From positions 1-64,000 of the forward strand of contig JAVWHP010000001.1 in the NCBI GenBank assembly GCA_036639955.1: 64,000 nucleotides of DNA, read 5' to 3'. Source of the stretch: JAVWHP01 sp036639955. Lineage in GTDB: Bacteria; Bacillota_I; Bacilli_A; Erysipelotrichales; Erysipelotrichaceae. This document shows positions 9,585 to 18,665 of the stretch, piece by piece. Numbering within the stretch: the first letter of the stretch is position 1; each line of letters opens with the position of its first letter. The notes under the pieces were generated by a model that saw only the letters and a list, made by a program, of their open reading frames with translations, searched no databases and was not told the DNA's origin. The position numbers and the translations under genes were made by a program.

Positions 9585-9806
9585 CAATAAAAAAACGTCC
9601 TACAAAGGACGTTATATAAACGTGGTACCACCTAATTTTGCACATTGTGCCTTTACCATTAACGACTGGTACGAATACTTCTACTACTACTTCAAAGTAT
9701 CAACTCCAAGACTACCTTCATTCATTTGAACTTATCTTCTTTCAGCTAATAAAGACTCTCTATAAAATTCAGTATGAATTACTCCTTCTTTTCTCCGTAT
9801 TTACTT
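9585..9806 (-). promoter_or_regulatory. T-box riboswitch leader (valine)
   Basis: On the minus strand the leader carries AGAGAG in stem I, the distal-loop region, the conserved T-box core AGGTGGTACCACG (about 9620-9632), and a terminator AACGTCC-TTTG-TAGGACGTT with a T run (9586-9612). The specifier position reads GTA (9715-9713) in a GAAGGTAGTC context, a valine codon, in agreement with valS downstream. Uncharged tRNA-Val should pair with the specifier and with the T-box bulge and prevent termination. Confidence 0.9.
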
Positions 9807-9810
9807 GTTT

Positions 9811-9838
9811 ATTATATCAAATATTAATATAAATTCAA
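9811..9838 (-). promoter_or_regulatory. Promoter of the T-box/acetyltransferase/valS unit
   Basis: TTGAAT (9838-9833), a 16-base spacer and TATAAT (9816-9811) with an extended TG. It is placed to start transcription just before stem I of the T-box. Confidence 0.7.
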
Positions 9839-9884
9839 TACTTAATTTATATATATTATTTTTCTTAGGGCAATCAAGTTATAA

Positions 9885-10614
9885 TTATGATTTGTTATTA
9901 TTATTCAACTTACTAATTTTAGAAGTTTCTCTATTTTCTTTTATACTAGTAACAACAGTTTTTCCAGTAGTTTCTTCGAGTTGCACTCGTGCGGCTTTAG
10001 CAACATTGCCACCTTTTCTAGCAACTTCTTTGTTAGTTTCAAATGTTTCAGGCTTTAACTGTTGCGAAATTTCAGTAGTAGATGCTTCAACTAGCATATT
10101 CACTCCCTTTCAAAACTCCTCGTAAATCCCACTCATTAGTTAGAGACTTACGTACTTCGATAGTTTTTAGTCTTTGATTAATCCAGTCTTGTGAATATCC
10201 TTTTTTTAAGTATATTTCTAAAGCTCGATCTATCGCAAGTTCTGGATCAGCAGTTTCATCAATTCGATCGCTGCCAACCTTAGCAAGCCATCTCTTAAAG
10301 GGTTCTGCTTTAGGAGATGGAATTGACTGAATAACTCTTAGAAGTTGTTCTGTGTCTGCTACGTCAGTGAAGCGCATTTTCCCATCTACTGCTAGCATTT
10401 TCAACTGCTTACAATTTGTAAGCAGTTCACTCCCCTCGTTAATTAGCCTTTTCTTTAGCACAGCCCAATAAGTACTAGCATTCCGTTGAGTAATCTGCTC
10501 AGTCAATACAGCAACTACATCAACAATAGAAAAAAACCACTTTTCCTGTTCATTATCCCACTGTGTCCGAATAGACTTTTCCTCAAATAACTTGACAGTT
10601 TTATTCTTGTCCAT
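9885..10614 (-). pseudogene. Bro-N/phage antirepressor-like gene, split by an internal deletion
   Basis: Two overlapping frames on the minus strand cover one family. The first (10614-10087, 175 residues) has a Bro-N domain (KWFFSIVDVVAVLTEQ, SIPSPKAEPFKRWLAKVG) and stops after RGVLKGSEYAS. The second (10103-9885) carries the family's C-terminal part (EVARKGGNVAKAARVQLEE). Intact relatives, as I remember them, have roughly 55-60 residues between these parts. The junction lies at GAATATGCT, which could encode both the EYA before the gap and the NML after it. A deletion between short direct repeats with a frame shift would explain it. Start and ribosome site (GAGGTGAAATT) are intact. Codons look less AT-biased than in the neighbours, which fits a mobile origin. 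It could still express a truncated Bro-N protein. Confidence 0.75.
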
Positions 10615-10737
10615 AATTTCACCTCTTTTATTAAGATTATATCATATTCTGATTAACTATTTATGTTATACTATTCATCATTCTAATATATTAAATATAT
10701 ATCTAATAATTTATTGATATATATATCTTAATAACAT

Positions 10738-10780
10738 AAAAACTCGTAATATCCTTCTAAACGAGTCTATTACGAGTTTT
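10738..10780. terminator. Terminator after the LysM gene
   Basis: 13-bp stem (arms near 10738-10751 and 10768-10780) with a 16-base loop and T runs on both strands. It ends minus-strand transcription from the LysM gene. Confidence 0.75.
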
Positions 10781-10816
10781 TATTAGTTATGAACTGTTAA
10801 ACACTAAATTATTTTA

Positions 10817-11437
10817 CTATTCAAATGGTAAAAGTACTAGCATCTTAGGTGTTATAACTTTGTTATGGTTCATACTCCTAAGATCTTCAATGTTAATGTT
10901 ATAGCGACTAGCAATTGTTTCATAGCTGTCATCTTGTTTCGCTACTACTAACTTATAACTAGTGTAAACACTATTAGTGTCTTCAAAGAGATCTTCAAAG
11001 TCATCTATTTCAGCTATATCTGTTGGTTGTTCAATGTTTGGTTGTTCTATCATAGTTTGGGGAGTTAAAGTTTGCTGTTCAATTTCTTTAGGGATTTCTA
11101 CTGGTTTAACTAGTTTATCTTCTTTGATTCCATAAATATTTAGAGTAATAGTAAGATGAATTCCATCATCTATTTCAGATTCATAATCATCTATTTCTAA
11201 TTTAAAGTTATCTCCATTTAATTTCTCATTAGGTGCTAACACATCTAACTGTAAGGTTTCTTCAAAATCTATGGTTTGTTCATTACTTAAATAAGAGCCT
11301 TTAATGTATAGGGGACCTGTTGCTTTTAGTCCAATTGGTTCTTCACTATAACTAAAGTCTTCGCTTAGATTAATACTAATTATTTCATCTACAACATCAT
11401 CAAACTGAATATATTTCTCTATTTGCATTTTTTTCAT
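10817..11437 (-). CDS. SpoVID-like protein with C-terminal LysM domain
   Basis: 206 residues. The N-terminal 110 residues are acidic beta-rich sequence like the N-terminus of SpoVID (IKGSYLSNEQTIDFEE, then LHLTITLNIYG-like repeats). An acidic Gln/Pro linker follows, then one LysM repeat at about 160-206 (VAKQDDSYETIASRYNI ... LLPFE). SpoVID anchors the spore coat and its LysM domain helps it localise on the forespore. This protein is much shorter, so it is a SpoVID-like coat morphogenesis candidate rather than a clear orthologue. The GGAGG site fits the start. It has its own terminator and follows ysxC after a terminator. Confidence 0.7.
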   Translation of the reverse strand: MKKMQIEKYIQFDDVVDEIISINLSEDFSYSEEPIGLKATGPLYIKGSYLSNEQTIDFEETLQLDVLAPNEKLNGDNFKLEIDDYESEIDDGIHLTITLNIYGIKEDKLVKPVEIPKEIEQQTLTPQTMIEQPNIEQPTDIAEIDDFEDLFEDTNSVYTSYKLVVAKQDDSYETIASRYNINIEDLRSMNHNKVITPKMLVLLPFE

Positions 11438-11477
11438 AGGTATACCTCCAATTTAAGGATATGCTCCATAATAAAAA

Positions 11478-11499
11478 ATAATGCGAATATTCGCATTAT
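11478..11499 (-). terminator. ysxC/lon operon terminator
   Basis: A 22-base near-perfect palindrome (arms 11478-11487 and 11490-11499) with TTTTTT after it on the minus strand. The ysxC stop codon (11498-11496) lies within the stem. Confidence 0.75.
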
Positions 11500-12083
11500 G
11501 ATTTAAACATTTTTAATAGTTCTTCCCAAATCTCAGTAGTACCTAGTTTAGATTCAGTTGAAAAAGGGATTGTTTTTTCTTCTTCTCTAAGTTTTAGTGT
11601 TGTTCTAATAAGATTAATTTGTTTTGTTTTTTCTGAATTTTTAAGTTTATCCATCTTAGTTACAGCAATAATAGTTGGTAAATTGTAATATCTTGCAAAG
11701 TCTAGCATCATTTGATCATCTGCTGTTGGTTTATGTCTAGAGTCTACTAATAGGAGCATTCCTCTTTTTTGAGAACGTCCATTAAAGTAATCTTCCATCA
11801 TTTCACCAAACTTAGCAATATATTGTTTACCAATGTGTGCATAACCATATCCTGGTACATCAACAAACATATAAGCTTCATTTATTAAAAAGAAGTTTAT
11901 TAGTCTTGTTTTTCCTGGTGTATTACCAACATAGGCTAGTTTCTTACGTTGTGTAATAGCATTTATCAAAGATGACTTACCTACATTACTTCTTCCAGCA
12001 AATACTACTTCTGGATAAGTTGTGTTAGGCCATTGTTCCATTTTAGCTGCTGATATAACTAGCTCAGCACTGTTAATAATCAC
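11496..12083 (-). CDS. ysxC: Ribosome biogenesis GTP-binding protein YsxC/EngB
   Basis: 195-residue GTPase needed for late assembly of the 50S ribosomal subunit. The G motifs are all present: G1 GRSNVGKSSL near residue 35, G3 DVPGYGYA near 75, G4 TKMD near 145. The ATG overlaps the end of lon (shared base at 12083), so the pair is translationally coupled. A lon-ysxC order is also found in Bacillus, supporting orthology. Confidence 0.95.
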   Translation of the reverse strand: MIINSAELVISAAKMEQWPNTTYPEVVFAGRSNVGKSSLINAITQRKKLAYVGNTPGKTRLINFFLINEAYMFVDVPGYGYAHIGKQYIAKFGEMMEDYFNGRSQKRGMLLLVDSRHKPTADDQMMLDFARYYNLPTIIAVTKMDKLKNSEKTKQINLIRTTLKLREEEKTIPFSTESKLGTTEIWEELLKMFKS

Positions 12084-14401
12084 TATCTTACAAGTGCTAA
12101 TTCTAGCACTTCACTAACGTGTTTAACAGGTATGAAGTTTACTACTTTTTTAATTTCTTCTGCTACATCATCTAAGTCTTTCTCATTAGCTGCTGGAATT
12201 AGAATTGTTGTTATACCACAACGATGTGCTGCCATTGATTTTTCTTTAAGTCCACCAATTGGTAATACATTACCACGTAATGTTACTTCTCCAGTCATAG
12301 CTAAATTAGCTTTAACTGGGATATTAGCTAAACAAGATACAATAGCAGTTGTTAATGTTATACCTGCACTTGGACCATCTTTAGGTACTGCACCTTCTGG
12401 TACATGTAAATGAACATCTTGGTTTTCAAACATCTTATCATCAATATTGTATTTAGAAGCATTAGCTCTAACATAATCATAAGCAATAGTAGCTGATTCA
12501 CTCATTACTTCACCTAATTGACCAGTTAATACTAATTTTCCTTTACCTGGGAAGTGTGTTACTTCAATCTGTAATACATCTCCACCAAAGCTAGTGTAAG
12601 CTAAACCAGTAACAGTTCCTACTTGGTTTTCTTCTTCTTTCTTACCGTATTCTACTTTTTCTTTTCCTAACCACTCATTAATTAATTTTTTATTAACTAC
12701 AATCTTTTTCTTATTATCTTTAAGAATAGCTAAAACAGTTTTTCTAGCTAATGTTGCTATAGTACGTTCTAACTGTCTTACTCCACTCTCTCTAGTATAA
12801 TATCTAATTAAATATAATAGCATAGCTTCATCAATTTTAAATTGACTATTCTTTAAACCATTAACTTTAATTTGTTTACTAACTAAATGCTTATTAGCTA
12901 TTTGAACTTTTTCTAATTCAGTATAACTTGTTAATTCAATAATTTCTAAACGATCTCTTAAAGCTTCTGGTATATCTTGTATATAGTTAGCTGTTGCTAT
13001 AAAAAGTACTTTACTTAAATCGTATGGTTCTTCTAAATAATGATCAGAGAACATACTATTTTGTTCTGGATCTAGTACTTCTAACATTGCACTAGCTGGG
13101 TCACCTTTATAGTCACTAGCCATTTTATCAATTTCATCAATTAAAAATACTGGATTGATTGTTCCGGCTTTTTTCATACTTTGAATAAATCTACCAGGTA
13201 ATGATCCTAAATAAGTACGACGGTGTCCTCTTATTTCAGATTCATCTTTAACTCCACCTAATGAAATTTTAACAAATTTACGTTCTAATGCATGTGCTAC
13301 AGATTTAGCTAAACTAGTCTTACCAACTCCTGGAGGACCTACTAAACATATAATTGGAGCATTTAGCGTTTTACTCATTTGTTTAACTGCTAAATATTCT
13401 AATATTCTTTGTTTTACTTTTTCTAATCCAAAGTGTTCATCATCTAATATATTTTTAGCTGCTTCTAAATCTTCTTGATCTTTACTTTCTTCCCACCAAG
13501 GAAGATTAATTAACCAATCTAAATAAGTTTTAACTACTCCTGATTCACTAGAAGCATTTGGTAATAGTTCATATCTTTGAATTTCTTCTAATGCTCTATT
13601 CTTGATGTTTTCAGGATAAGGATTATTCTTAACCTTTTCTCTTAAAGCTTCAATATCTTGATTTTGATCTGGAATATCACCTAGTTCTTCTTTAATAGCT
13701 CTTAGTTTTTCTCTTAAATAATATTCTTTTTGATTTTCTTCTATGCGATCTTTTACTTTTTCATCGATTCTGCTTTCAATTACTTCTAATTGTTTTTCAT
13801 TTTCCATCTCAGTAATAATCATTAATAATCTTTCATTAATATCTAAGGTTTCTAATAGTTCTTGACGTCTTTCAAACGCCATTGGTAAAATACTTGCGAA
13901 CTGATCAGCTACTTGTCCTGCAGCTATTCCTGCAGTTATCATTTGTAAATTTTCTTTAGATAAAGAAGAATCATGTGCTTGTAATTCTTCAAATCTTTTC
14001 ATTACTTTTCTTACTAACACTAATTCTTCTTTAGGATCACCAATAATATCATTTACAGTTTCAATCAAACCATAATAAGCATCATCAGTATCCATAAACT
14101 CTCTAATAACAGCACGATCTTGACCTCTAAATTTAACTCTATAGAATCCATCTTGCTTTCTAATATTCTTTATTTCTGCAATAACACCAACTTCATATAA
14201 GTCATCTTTTAAAGGGTATTCAACTAATAAATCTTGTTGAGATACTAAAAATACACGACCATCAAAATTTTCTTCAGCATCCTTAATAGCATTAATACTT
14301 TTTTCTCTACCAACATCAAATATTAAATCTTGGTCAGGAAATAAAATCATTCCTCTAGTACAAACTACAGGAAGTCTTTGTAATAAAATATTTTCTTTCA
14401 T
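12083..14401 (-). CDS. lon: ATP-dependent endopeptidase La (Lon)
   Basis: 772 residues, the usual bacterial LonA length. It degrades misfolded and regulatory proteins in the cytosol. The N-terminal substrate-binding domain covers about 1-300. The AAA+ module has Walker A GPPGVGKTSLAKS and Walker B VFLIDEIDKM. The C-terminal protease domain has KDGPSAGITL, with the catalytic Ser at 678, and the partner Lys in GGLKEKSMAA. The start has GGAGTG upstream. No CIRCE or CtsR operator is seen upstream, but a 30-bp AT palindrome overlaps the putative promoter (14464-14493). Confidence 0.97.
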   Translation of the reverse strand: MKENILLQRLPVVCTRGMILFPDQDLIFDVGREKSINAIKDAEENFDGRVFLVSQQDLLVEYPLKDDLYEVGVIAEIKNIRKQDGFYRVKFRGQDRAVIREFMDTDDAYYGLIETVNDIIGDPKEELVLVRKVMKRFEELQAHDSSLSKENLQMITAGIAAGQVADQFASILPMAFERRQELLETLDINERLLMIITEMENEKQLEVIESRIDEKVKDRIEENQKEYYLREKLRAIKEELGDIPDQNQDIEALREKVKNNPYPENIKNRALEEIQRYELLPNASSESGVVKTYLDWLINLPWWEESKDQEDLEAAKNILDDEHFGLEKVKQRILEYLAVKQMSKTLNAPIICLVGPPGVGKTSLAKSVAHALERKFVKISLGGVKDESEIRGHRRTYLGSLPGRFIQSMKKAGTINPVFLIDEIDKMASDYKGDPASAMLEVLDPEQNSMFSDHYLEEPYDLSKVLFIATANYIQDIPEALRDRLEIIELTSYTELEKVQIANKHLVSKQIKVNGLKNSQFKIDEAMLLYLIRYYTRESGVRQLERTIATLARKTVLAILKDNKKKIVVNKKLINEWLGKEKVEYGKKEEENQVGTVTGLAYTSFGGDVLQIEVTHFPGKGKLVLTGQLGEVMSESATIAYDYVRANASKYNIDDKMFENQDVHLHVPEGAVPKDGPSAGITLTTAIVSCLANIPVKANLAMTGEVTLRGNVLPIGGLKEKSMAAHRCGITTILIPAANEKDLDDVAEEIKKVVNFIPVKHVSEVLELALVR

Positions 14402-14463
14402 AAATTCACTCCGATCTATTTATATACAACTAATAATTTCTATACTGCATAATTAGTATATGC

Positions 14464-14493
14464 TTATATAATTATACATGATTAATTATATAA
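14464..14493. promoter_or_regulatory. Palindromic operator candidate at the lon promoter
   Basis: An 11-bp perfect inverted repeat (TTATATAATTA / TAATTATATAA) with an 8-base centre. It covers the -10 box of the lon promoter candidate. It could bind a dimeric repressor, though AT-rich DNA produces such repeats by chance. Confidence 0.35.
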
Positions 14494-14498
14494 GTAAA
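14471..14498 (-). promoter_or_regulatory. lon promoter candidate
   Basis: TTTACT (14498-14493), a 16-base spacer and TATAAT (14476-14471) on the minus strand, about 70 bases before the lon ATG. Confidence 0.45.
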
Positions 14499-14523
14499 CT
14501 GAAATAATTTCTTTATCATAAAG

Positions 14524-16299
14524 TTAGTTACTTAACTCATCATTAGCTTTAATATAAGAAATTATTTCACCTATTAATTCAACTCTACTAAAAGGAGTAA
14601 TTAAATAATAGCCATCAACTACATCTATTAGCTGTTGAACTATCTTACAAGATAGTTCAACAGCTAGTTTTGATGCTTCTTCTCTAGTTTTATTTTCATA
14701 TAGTTTTATATATTCTTCATCCACTTGGATTCCAGCTATTTCATTATTCATGTAGATAGCATTATTATATGAAACTATAGGGATTATTCCTCCTAAAATC
14801 TTGGCATTAAGCTCTTTTTTAGCTCTTTTAATATTATCTAATGCTTGTTTAGATAATACTGGTTGAGTTAAGAAGACACTTACTCCATTTTCTATCTTAC
14901 TTTTTGCTTTAGATAGTTCTGCATCAAAGTTAGGTGCATTAACATTTAGTGCTCCATAAATTAAGAAAGGATGTGGAAACACAGTTTCATTTAAATCTTT
15001 AATATAACTTGCTAGTATTTTAGAATTAAAACTGAATACTCCTTTAATTAGATTTCGATCAGCTGCTTGAATTGGATCTCCGGTTACAACTAATACATTA
15101 TGAATATCTTCAATTTCTAAACCAAATAGTAATGCCTTTGTTGCATTAATATTACGGTCTCTACAAGTCATATGTGGTATAACTTCTAATCCCATCTCTC
15201 TTTTTAGTTTAGTTGCTAGCATAGAACTATCAGCACGAGCACGAGCTATCGGACAATCAGCAATCGTAATAGCATCTACATCCATATGTCTTAAATATTC
15301 AGCATTATCCATAAACTTAGAAATATTAGAATTCATAGGAGGATCAAATTCTACTGCTATTATATGTTTGCCTGATTCTAATTTATAATACAATTCATTA
15401 TTAAATTCTTTAGTAGGCTTAAAAGATTGTTCATTACCAGCAACATTATGTTTAGTATCTAATCGCTTTAGTGCTAATCGTACTTCTTTAATAAATAAAG
15501 GAGTAGTACCACAACAACCACCAATAATTTTAGCTCCATCCTCAACTATCTTCAGTATTTCATTAGCAAAATAAGTTTTATTGTCTCTAAAATAAGCTCT
15601 ATTTTGAACAATTGTAGGATAACCAGCATTAGGCATAATACTAATAGTACCTACTTTCTCCATCGTATTTAACAAATGATGTAGATGCATTGGTCCACAT
15701 ACACAATTAAATCCACAAGCATCTACATCAAAACATTCTTGCATTTCCTTTATAATTCTTTTACTTGGTATACCTTGTTGCGTATATCCATCAGCAGTAA
15801 CAGCGAATGATGTAATAATATAACTATTAGGGTTTACCTCTTTTATATATGCTGCTATTTCTTTTAATCCTAAATTATTAGGGTATGTTTCAAATATAAA
15901 ATTATCAGCTCCACAAGCTAAGAATTCATCTACTATGAATTTTAATTGTTCAAACATTGATATTTGTTTTTGTTCTAAACAAGGTCCTATATCAGCAAAA
16001 ATTTTACAATTAGTGCCTTCTACTGCTTGTTTAGCTATATTATAACCTGCTTTAATGATTGCCTTAATTTGTTCATTTGTGCATTCTAAATTTTGGTCAT
16101 TAGCTCCAAAAGTATTAGTTTTAATTGCATCACACCCTGCTTTAATATATTCTTGATGTATTTTTAATATACGTTCTGGATAAGTTAAATTCACTTCTTC
16201 ACAATTAGTTACATCATTATATATTGATGCATAATAAGTTCCCATTGCTCCATCAAATACGAAACAACTTTCTCCATCTTTTATTAGTTTATTACTCAT
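14524..16299 (-). CDS. Bifunctional homocysteine S-methyltransferase / methylenetetrahydrofolate reductase
   Basis: 591 residues with two fused parts. The N-terminal homocysteine S-methyltransferase domain (about 1-290) carries the zinc-binding GGCCGTTP and an upstream FNCVCGP. The C-terminal part (about 300-591) is a MetF-like methylenetetrahydrofolate reductase barrel (HIIAVEFDPPMN, VLVVTGDPI). The arrangement is that of Bacillus YitJ. It can supply 5-methyl-THF to the MetH next door and may transfer methyl groups itself. It overlaps the metH stop by 4 bases (ATGA) and so belongs to the three-gene methionine unit. Confidence 0.9.
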   Translation of the reverse strand: MSNKLIKDGESCFVFDGAMGTYYASIYNDVTNCEEVNLTYPERILKIHQEYIKAGCDAIKTNTFGANDQNLECTNEQIKAIIKAGYNIAKQAVEGTNCKIFADIGPCLEQKQISMFEQLKFIVDEFLACGADNFIFETYPNNLGLKEIAAYIKEVNPNSYIITSFAVTADGYTQQGIPSKRIIKEMQECFDVDACGFNCVCGPMHLHHLLNTMEKVGTISIMPNAGYPTIVQNRAYFRDNKTYFANEILKIVEDGAKIIGGCCGTTPLFIKEVRLALKRLDTKHNVAGNEQSFKPTKEFNNELYYKLESGKHIIAVEFDPPMNSNISKFMDNAEYLRHMDVDAITIADCPIARARADSSMLATKLKREMGLEVIPHMTCRDRNINATKALLFGLEIEDIHNVLVVTGDPIQAADRNLIKGVFSFNSKILASYIKDLNETVFPHPFLIYGALNVNAPNFDAELSKAKSKIENGVSVFLTQPVLSKQALDNIKRAKKELNAKILGGIIPIVSYNNAIYMNNEIAGIQVDEEYIKLYENKTREEASKLAVELSCKIVQQLIDVVDGYYLITPFSRVELIGEIISYIKANDELSN

Positions 16300-18665
16300 T
16301 TTAATACCCTCTTTGCTATATCGGCACTTTCTTTTGCATTTCTTGCATAATAATCTGCTTTAATTGATTTAGCATATTCTGCACTTACTACAGCACCACC
16401 TACCATAATTTTACAATCATGTCCACTTTCATGTAATGCTTTAACTGTTTCTTCCATTGATGATAAAGTAGTAGTCATTAAAGCACTTAATCCAATTAAA
16501 TATACATTTTCTTTGATAGCAGTAGATACTACTAATTCTACTGGTACATCTTTACCTAAGTCAATAATTTGGTAACCATAGTTCTCTAATACTACTTTAA
16601 CAATATTCTTACCAATATCATGTACATCGCCTTTAACTGTAGCTAATATAATTTTACCCTTAGATATAGTTTCTCCTCCATTAAGAAGCATATGCTTCTT
16701 AATGGCTTCAAAAGCACACTGAGATGCAGTAGCGGCATTAATTAACTGAGGTAAATATATTTCTTTATTTTCATATTTAATACCTACTATATCTAAAGCT
16801 GGTATTAAATTATTATCTACTATTTCTAAAGGAGTAGATACCTTTAATAGTTCTTCGGTTAATTTTCTAGTTTCATCTTTTAATCCTTTAGCTATAGCTT
16901 CTTCTATAGTTAAAGTTTTAATAGCTTGGGTGCTATTAGTTGGTGTTACACCCTTATGCGTAAGCATATTAGCATAACTATTAATATAATCTATACAATC
17001 TATATCTATCATATTTAGTACTCTAAATGAACGTACTGCATCCATCATCTCTTTACGATTAGGATTAATAATAGGCATAGTTAAACCTGCTTGCATAGCT
17101 ATACTTAAAAAACTTTGATTAATAATAGTTCTATTAGGTAAACCAAATGAGATATTAGAAACACCAAGTACTGTATGAACACCTAAATTCTTTCTTACAA
17201 GAGTTAGTGCTTCTATTGTTTGTTGAGCTGCATTCTGTTGCGCAGATACAGTAAGAGTTAAACAATCTATAAATACTCTGCGCTTAGGTATGTTATAAGT
17301 ACTAGCTGTAGTTATGATGTATTCAGCTATATTATAACGTTCTTTAGCAGTTTTAGGTATTCCTGCTTCATTCATAGTTAGTCCTACTATATTAGAACCA
17401 TACTTAGCTATACTAGGTAATATAGACTCCATTACTGCTAGTTCTCCATTAACTGAATTAACTATAGGTATTCCATTATAAGCTCTTAAAGCCGCTTCTA
17501 TAACTTCAGGATTAGTAGAATCTATTTGTAGTGGTACATCAATAATAGTTTGTAATTCTTTTATTAATGCTACCATCATTTCTTTTTCATTAATACCTGG
17601 TAATCCTACATTAACATCTAATATATCAGCACCAGCATCTACTTGTTCAATAGCTATAGCTAATATTTCATTAAGATTATTATCTAATAATGCTTGTTTT
17701 ATTCTTTTATTACCTGTAGGATTAATACGTTCTCCTATAACATGTACATCCTTAATATTTAAACATTTAGTTGGTGTACACGCATAAGTTTCTTCAATTA
17801 TATTAGTTTTAACTATATCATAATCTAAATTATTAACTAGTGCTTCTATAAATTTAGGTGTTGTTCCACAACATCCTCCTATATATTTAACATTTAGTTC
17901 TTTATATTCTAGCATTTGTTTAGCAAATTCATTTGGGCTTATATCATAAGTATTTGTTAATGGATCTGGTAGTCCTGCATTAGCTTTAATTATAATTGGT
18001 AATGTTGTATATTCTGCTATTTCTTTAGCTATCGGTAATATTTCTATTGGTCCTAATGAGCAATTGATTCCTAATGCACTTACTCCTAGTCCTTGAGCTA
18101 ATAGAGCAAAACTAGATGCTTTACATCCGGTAAAAGTTCTATGGTCTGCTTCAAAGCTCATTGTTACAAAGATTGGCAAGTTACTATTTTCTTTAGCTGC
18201 TAATATAGCTGCTTTAACTTCATATAGATCACTCATAGTTTCAAATACTATTATATCTGCTCCTGCTTGTGTTCCTGCTACTACCATTTCTTTAAATATA
18301 TCATAGGCTGCTTCAAAGCTTAAGTATCCATTAGGTTCAATCATTTCTCCAATTGGTCCTATATCTAGTGCTATTTTTGTTGTTAATTTATTAGTATTGT
18401 TTATTGCATTCTTTGCTTGTTTAATTGCTTTACTTATAATTGTTTCTACTGTGTATCCACTCTTCATTAGTTTTTTTGAATTAGCTCCAAATGTATTAGC
18501 ATAAATAATATTACTTCCACTATTAATATATTGTTCATGTATATCTTCTACAATTTTATCATTTAAGAATCCAAATACTTCTGGTAATTCACCTTGTTTT
18601 AATCCATTAGCTTGGAGTAATGTACCCATTGCTCCATCTAGAAATACTACTTTATTATTTTTCAC
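16296..18665 (-). CDS. metH: Cobalamin-dependent methionine synthase lacking the reactivation domain
   Basis: 789 residues against about 1,200 for full-length MetH. The order is: homocysteine-binding barrel (1-290, zinc ligands in GGCCGTTP), pterin-binding barrel (VIGERINPTGNKR near 310), four-helix cap, and B12-binding domain with the axial histidine in DVHDIGKNI (about 670-789). The SAM-binding reactivation domain is absent and is supplied by the separate protein at 18655-19320, which it overlaps by 11 bases. The enzyme makes methionine from homocysteine and 5-methyl-THF and needs vitamin B12. No SAM or cobalamin riboswitch is visible before the operon. Confidence 0.93.
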   Translation of the reverse strand: MKNNKVVFLDGAMGTLLQANGLKQGELPEVFGFLNDKIVEDIHEQYINSGSNIIYANTFGANSKKLMKSGYTVETIISKAIKQAKNAINNTNKLTTKIALDIGPIGEMIEPNGYLSFEAAYDIFKEMVVAGTQAGADIIVFETMSDLYEVKAAILAAKENSNLPIFVTMSFEADHRTFTGCKASSFALLAQGLGVSALGINCSLGPIEILPIAKEIAEYTTLPIIIKANAGLPDPLTNTYDISPNEFAKQMLEYKELNVKYIGGCCGTTPKFIEALVNNLDYDIVKTNIIEETYACTPTKCLNIKDVHVIGERINPTGNKRIKQALLDNNLNEILAIAIEQVDAGADILDVNVGLPGINEKEMMVALIKELQTIIDVPLQIDSTNPEVIEAALRAYNGIPIVNSVNGELAVMESILPSIAKYGSNIVGLTMNEAGIPKTAKERYNIAEYIITTASTYNIPKRRVFIDCLTLTVSAQQNAAQQTIEALTLVRKNLGVHTVLGVSNISFGLPNRTIINQSFLSIAMQAGLTMPIINPNRKEMMDAVRSFRVLNMIDIDCIDYINSYANMLTHKGVTPTNSTQAIKTLTIEEAIAKGLKDETRKLTEELLKVSTPLEIVDNNLIPALDIVGIKYENKEIYLPQLINAATASQCAFEAIKKHMLLNGGETISKGKIILATVKGDVHDIGKNIVKVVLENYGYQIIDLGKDVPVELVVSTAIKENVYLIGLSALMTTTLSSMEETVKALHESGHDCKIMVGGAVVSAEYAKSIKADYYARNAKESADIAKRVLK

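Noticed and set aside
9578..9631. N-terminal extension of the acetyltransferase up to 9631
   Set aside because: It translates the T-box core and terminator; the ATG at 9577 has GGAGG and fits the family start.
9638..10125. Plus-strand ORFs opposite the T-box and Bro-N relic
   Set aside because: Low-complexity shadows of the leader and of the minus-strand coding frames; no ribosome sites.
14402..14523. CIRCE or CtsR operator before lon
   Set aside because: No TTAGCACTC/GAGTGCTAA pair or tandem GGTCAAA heptads are seen.
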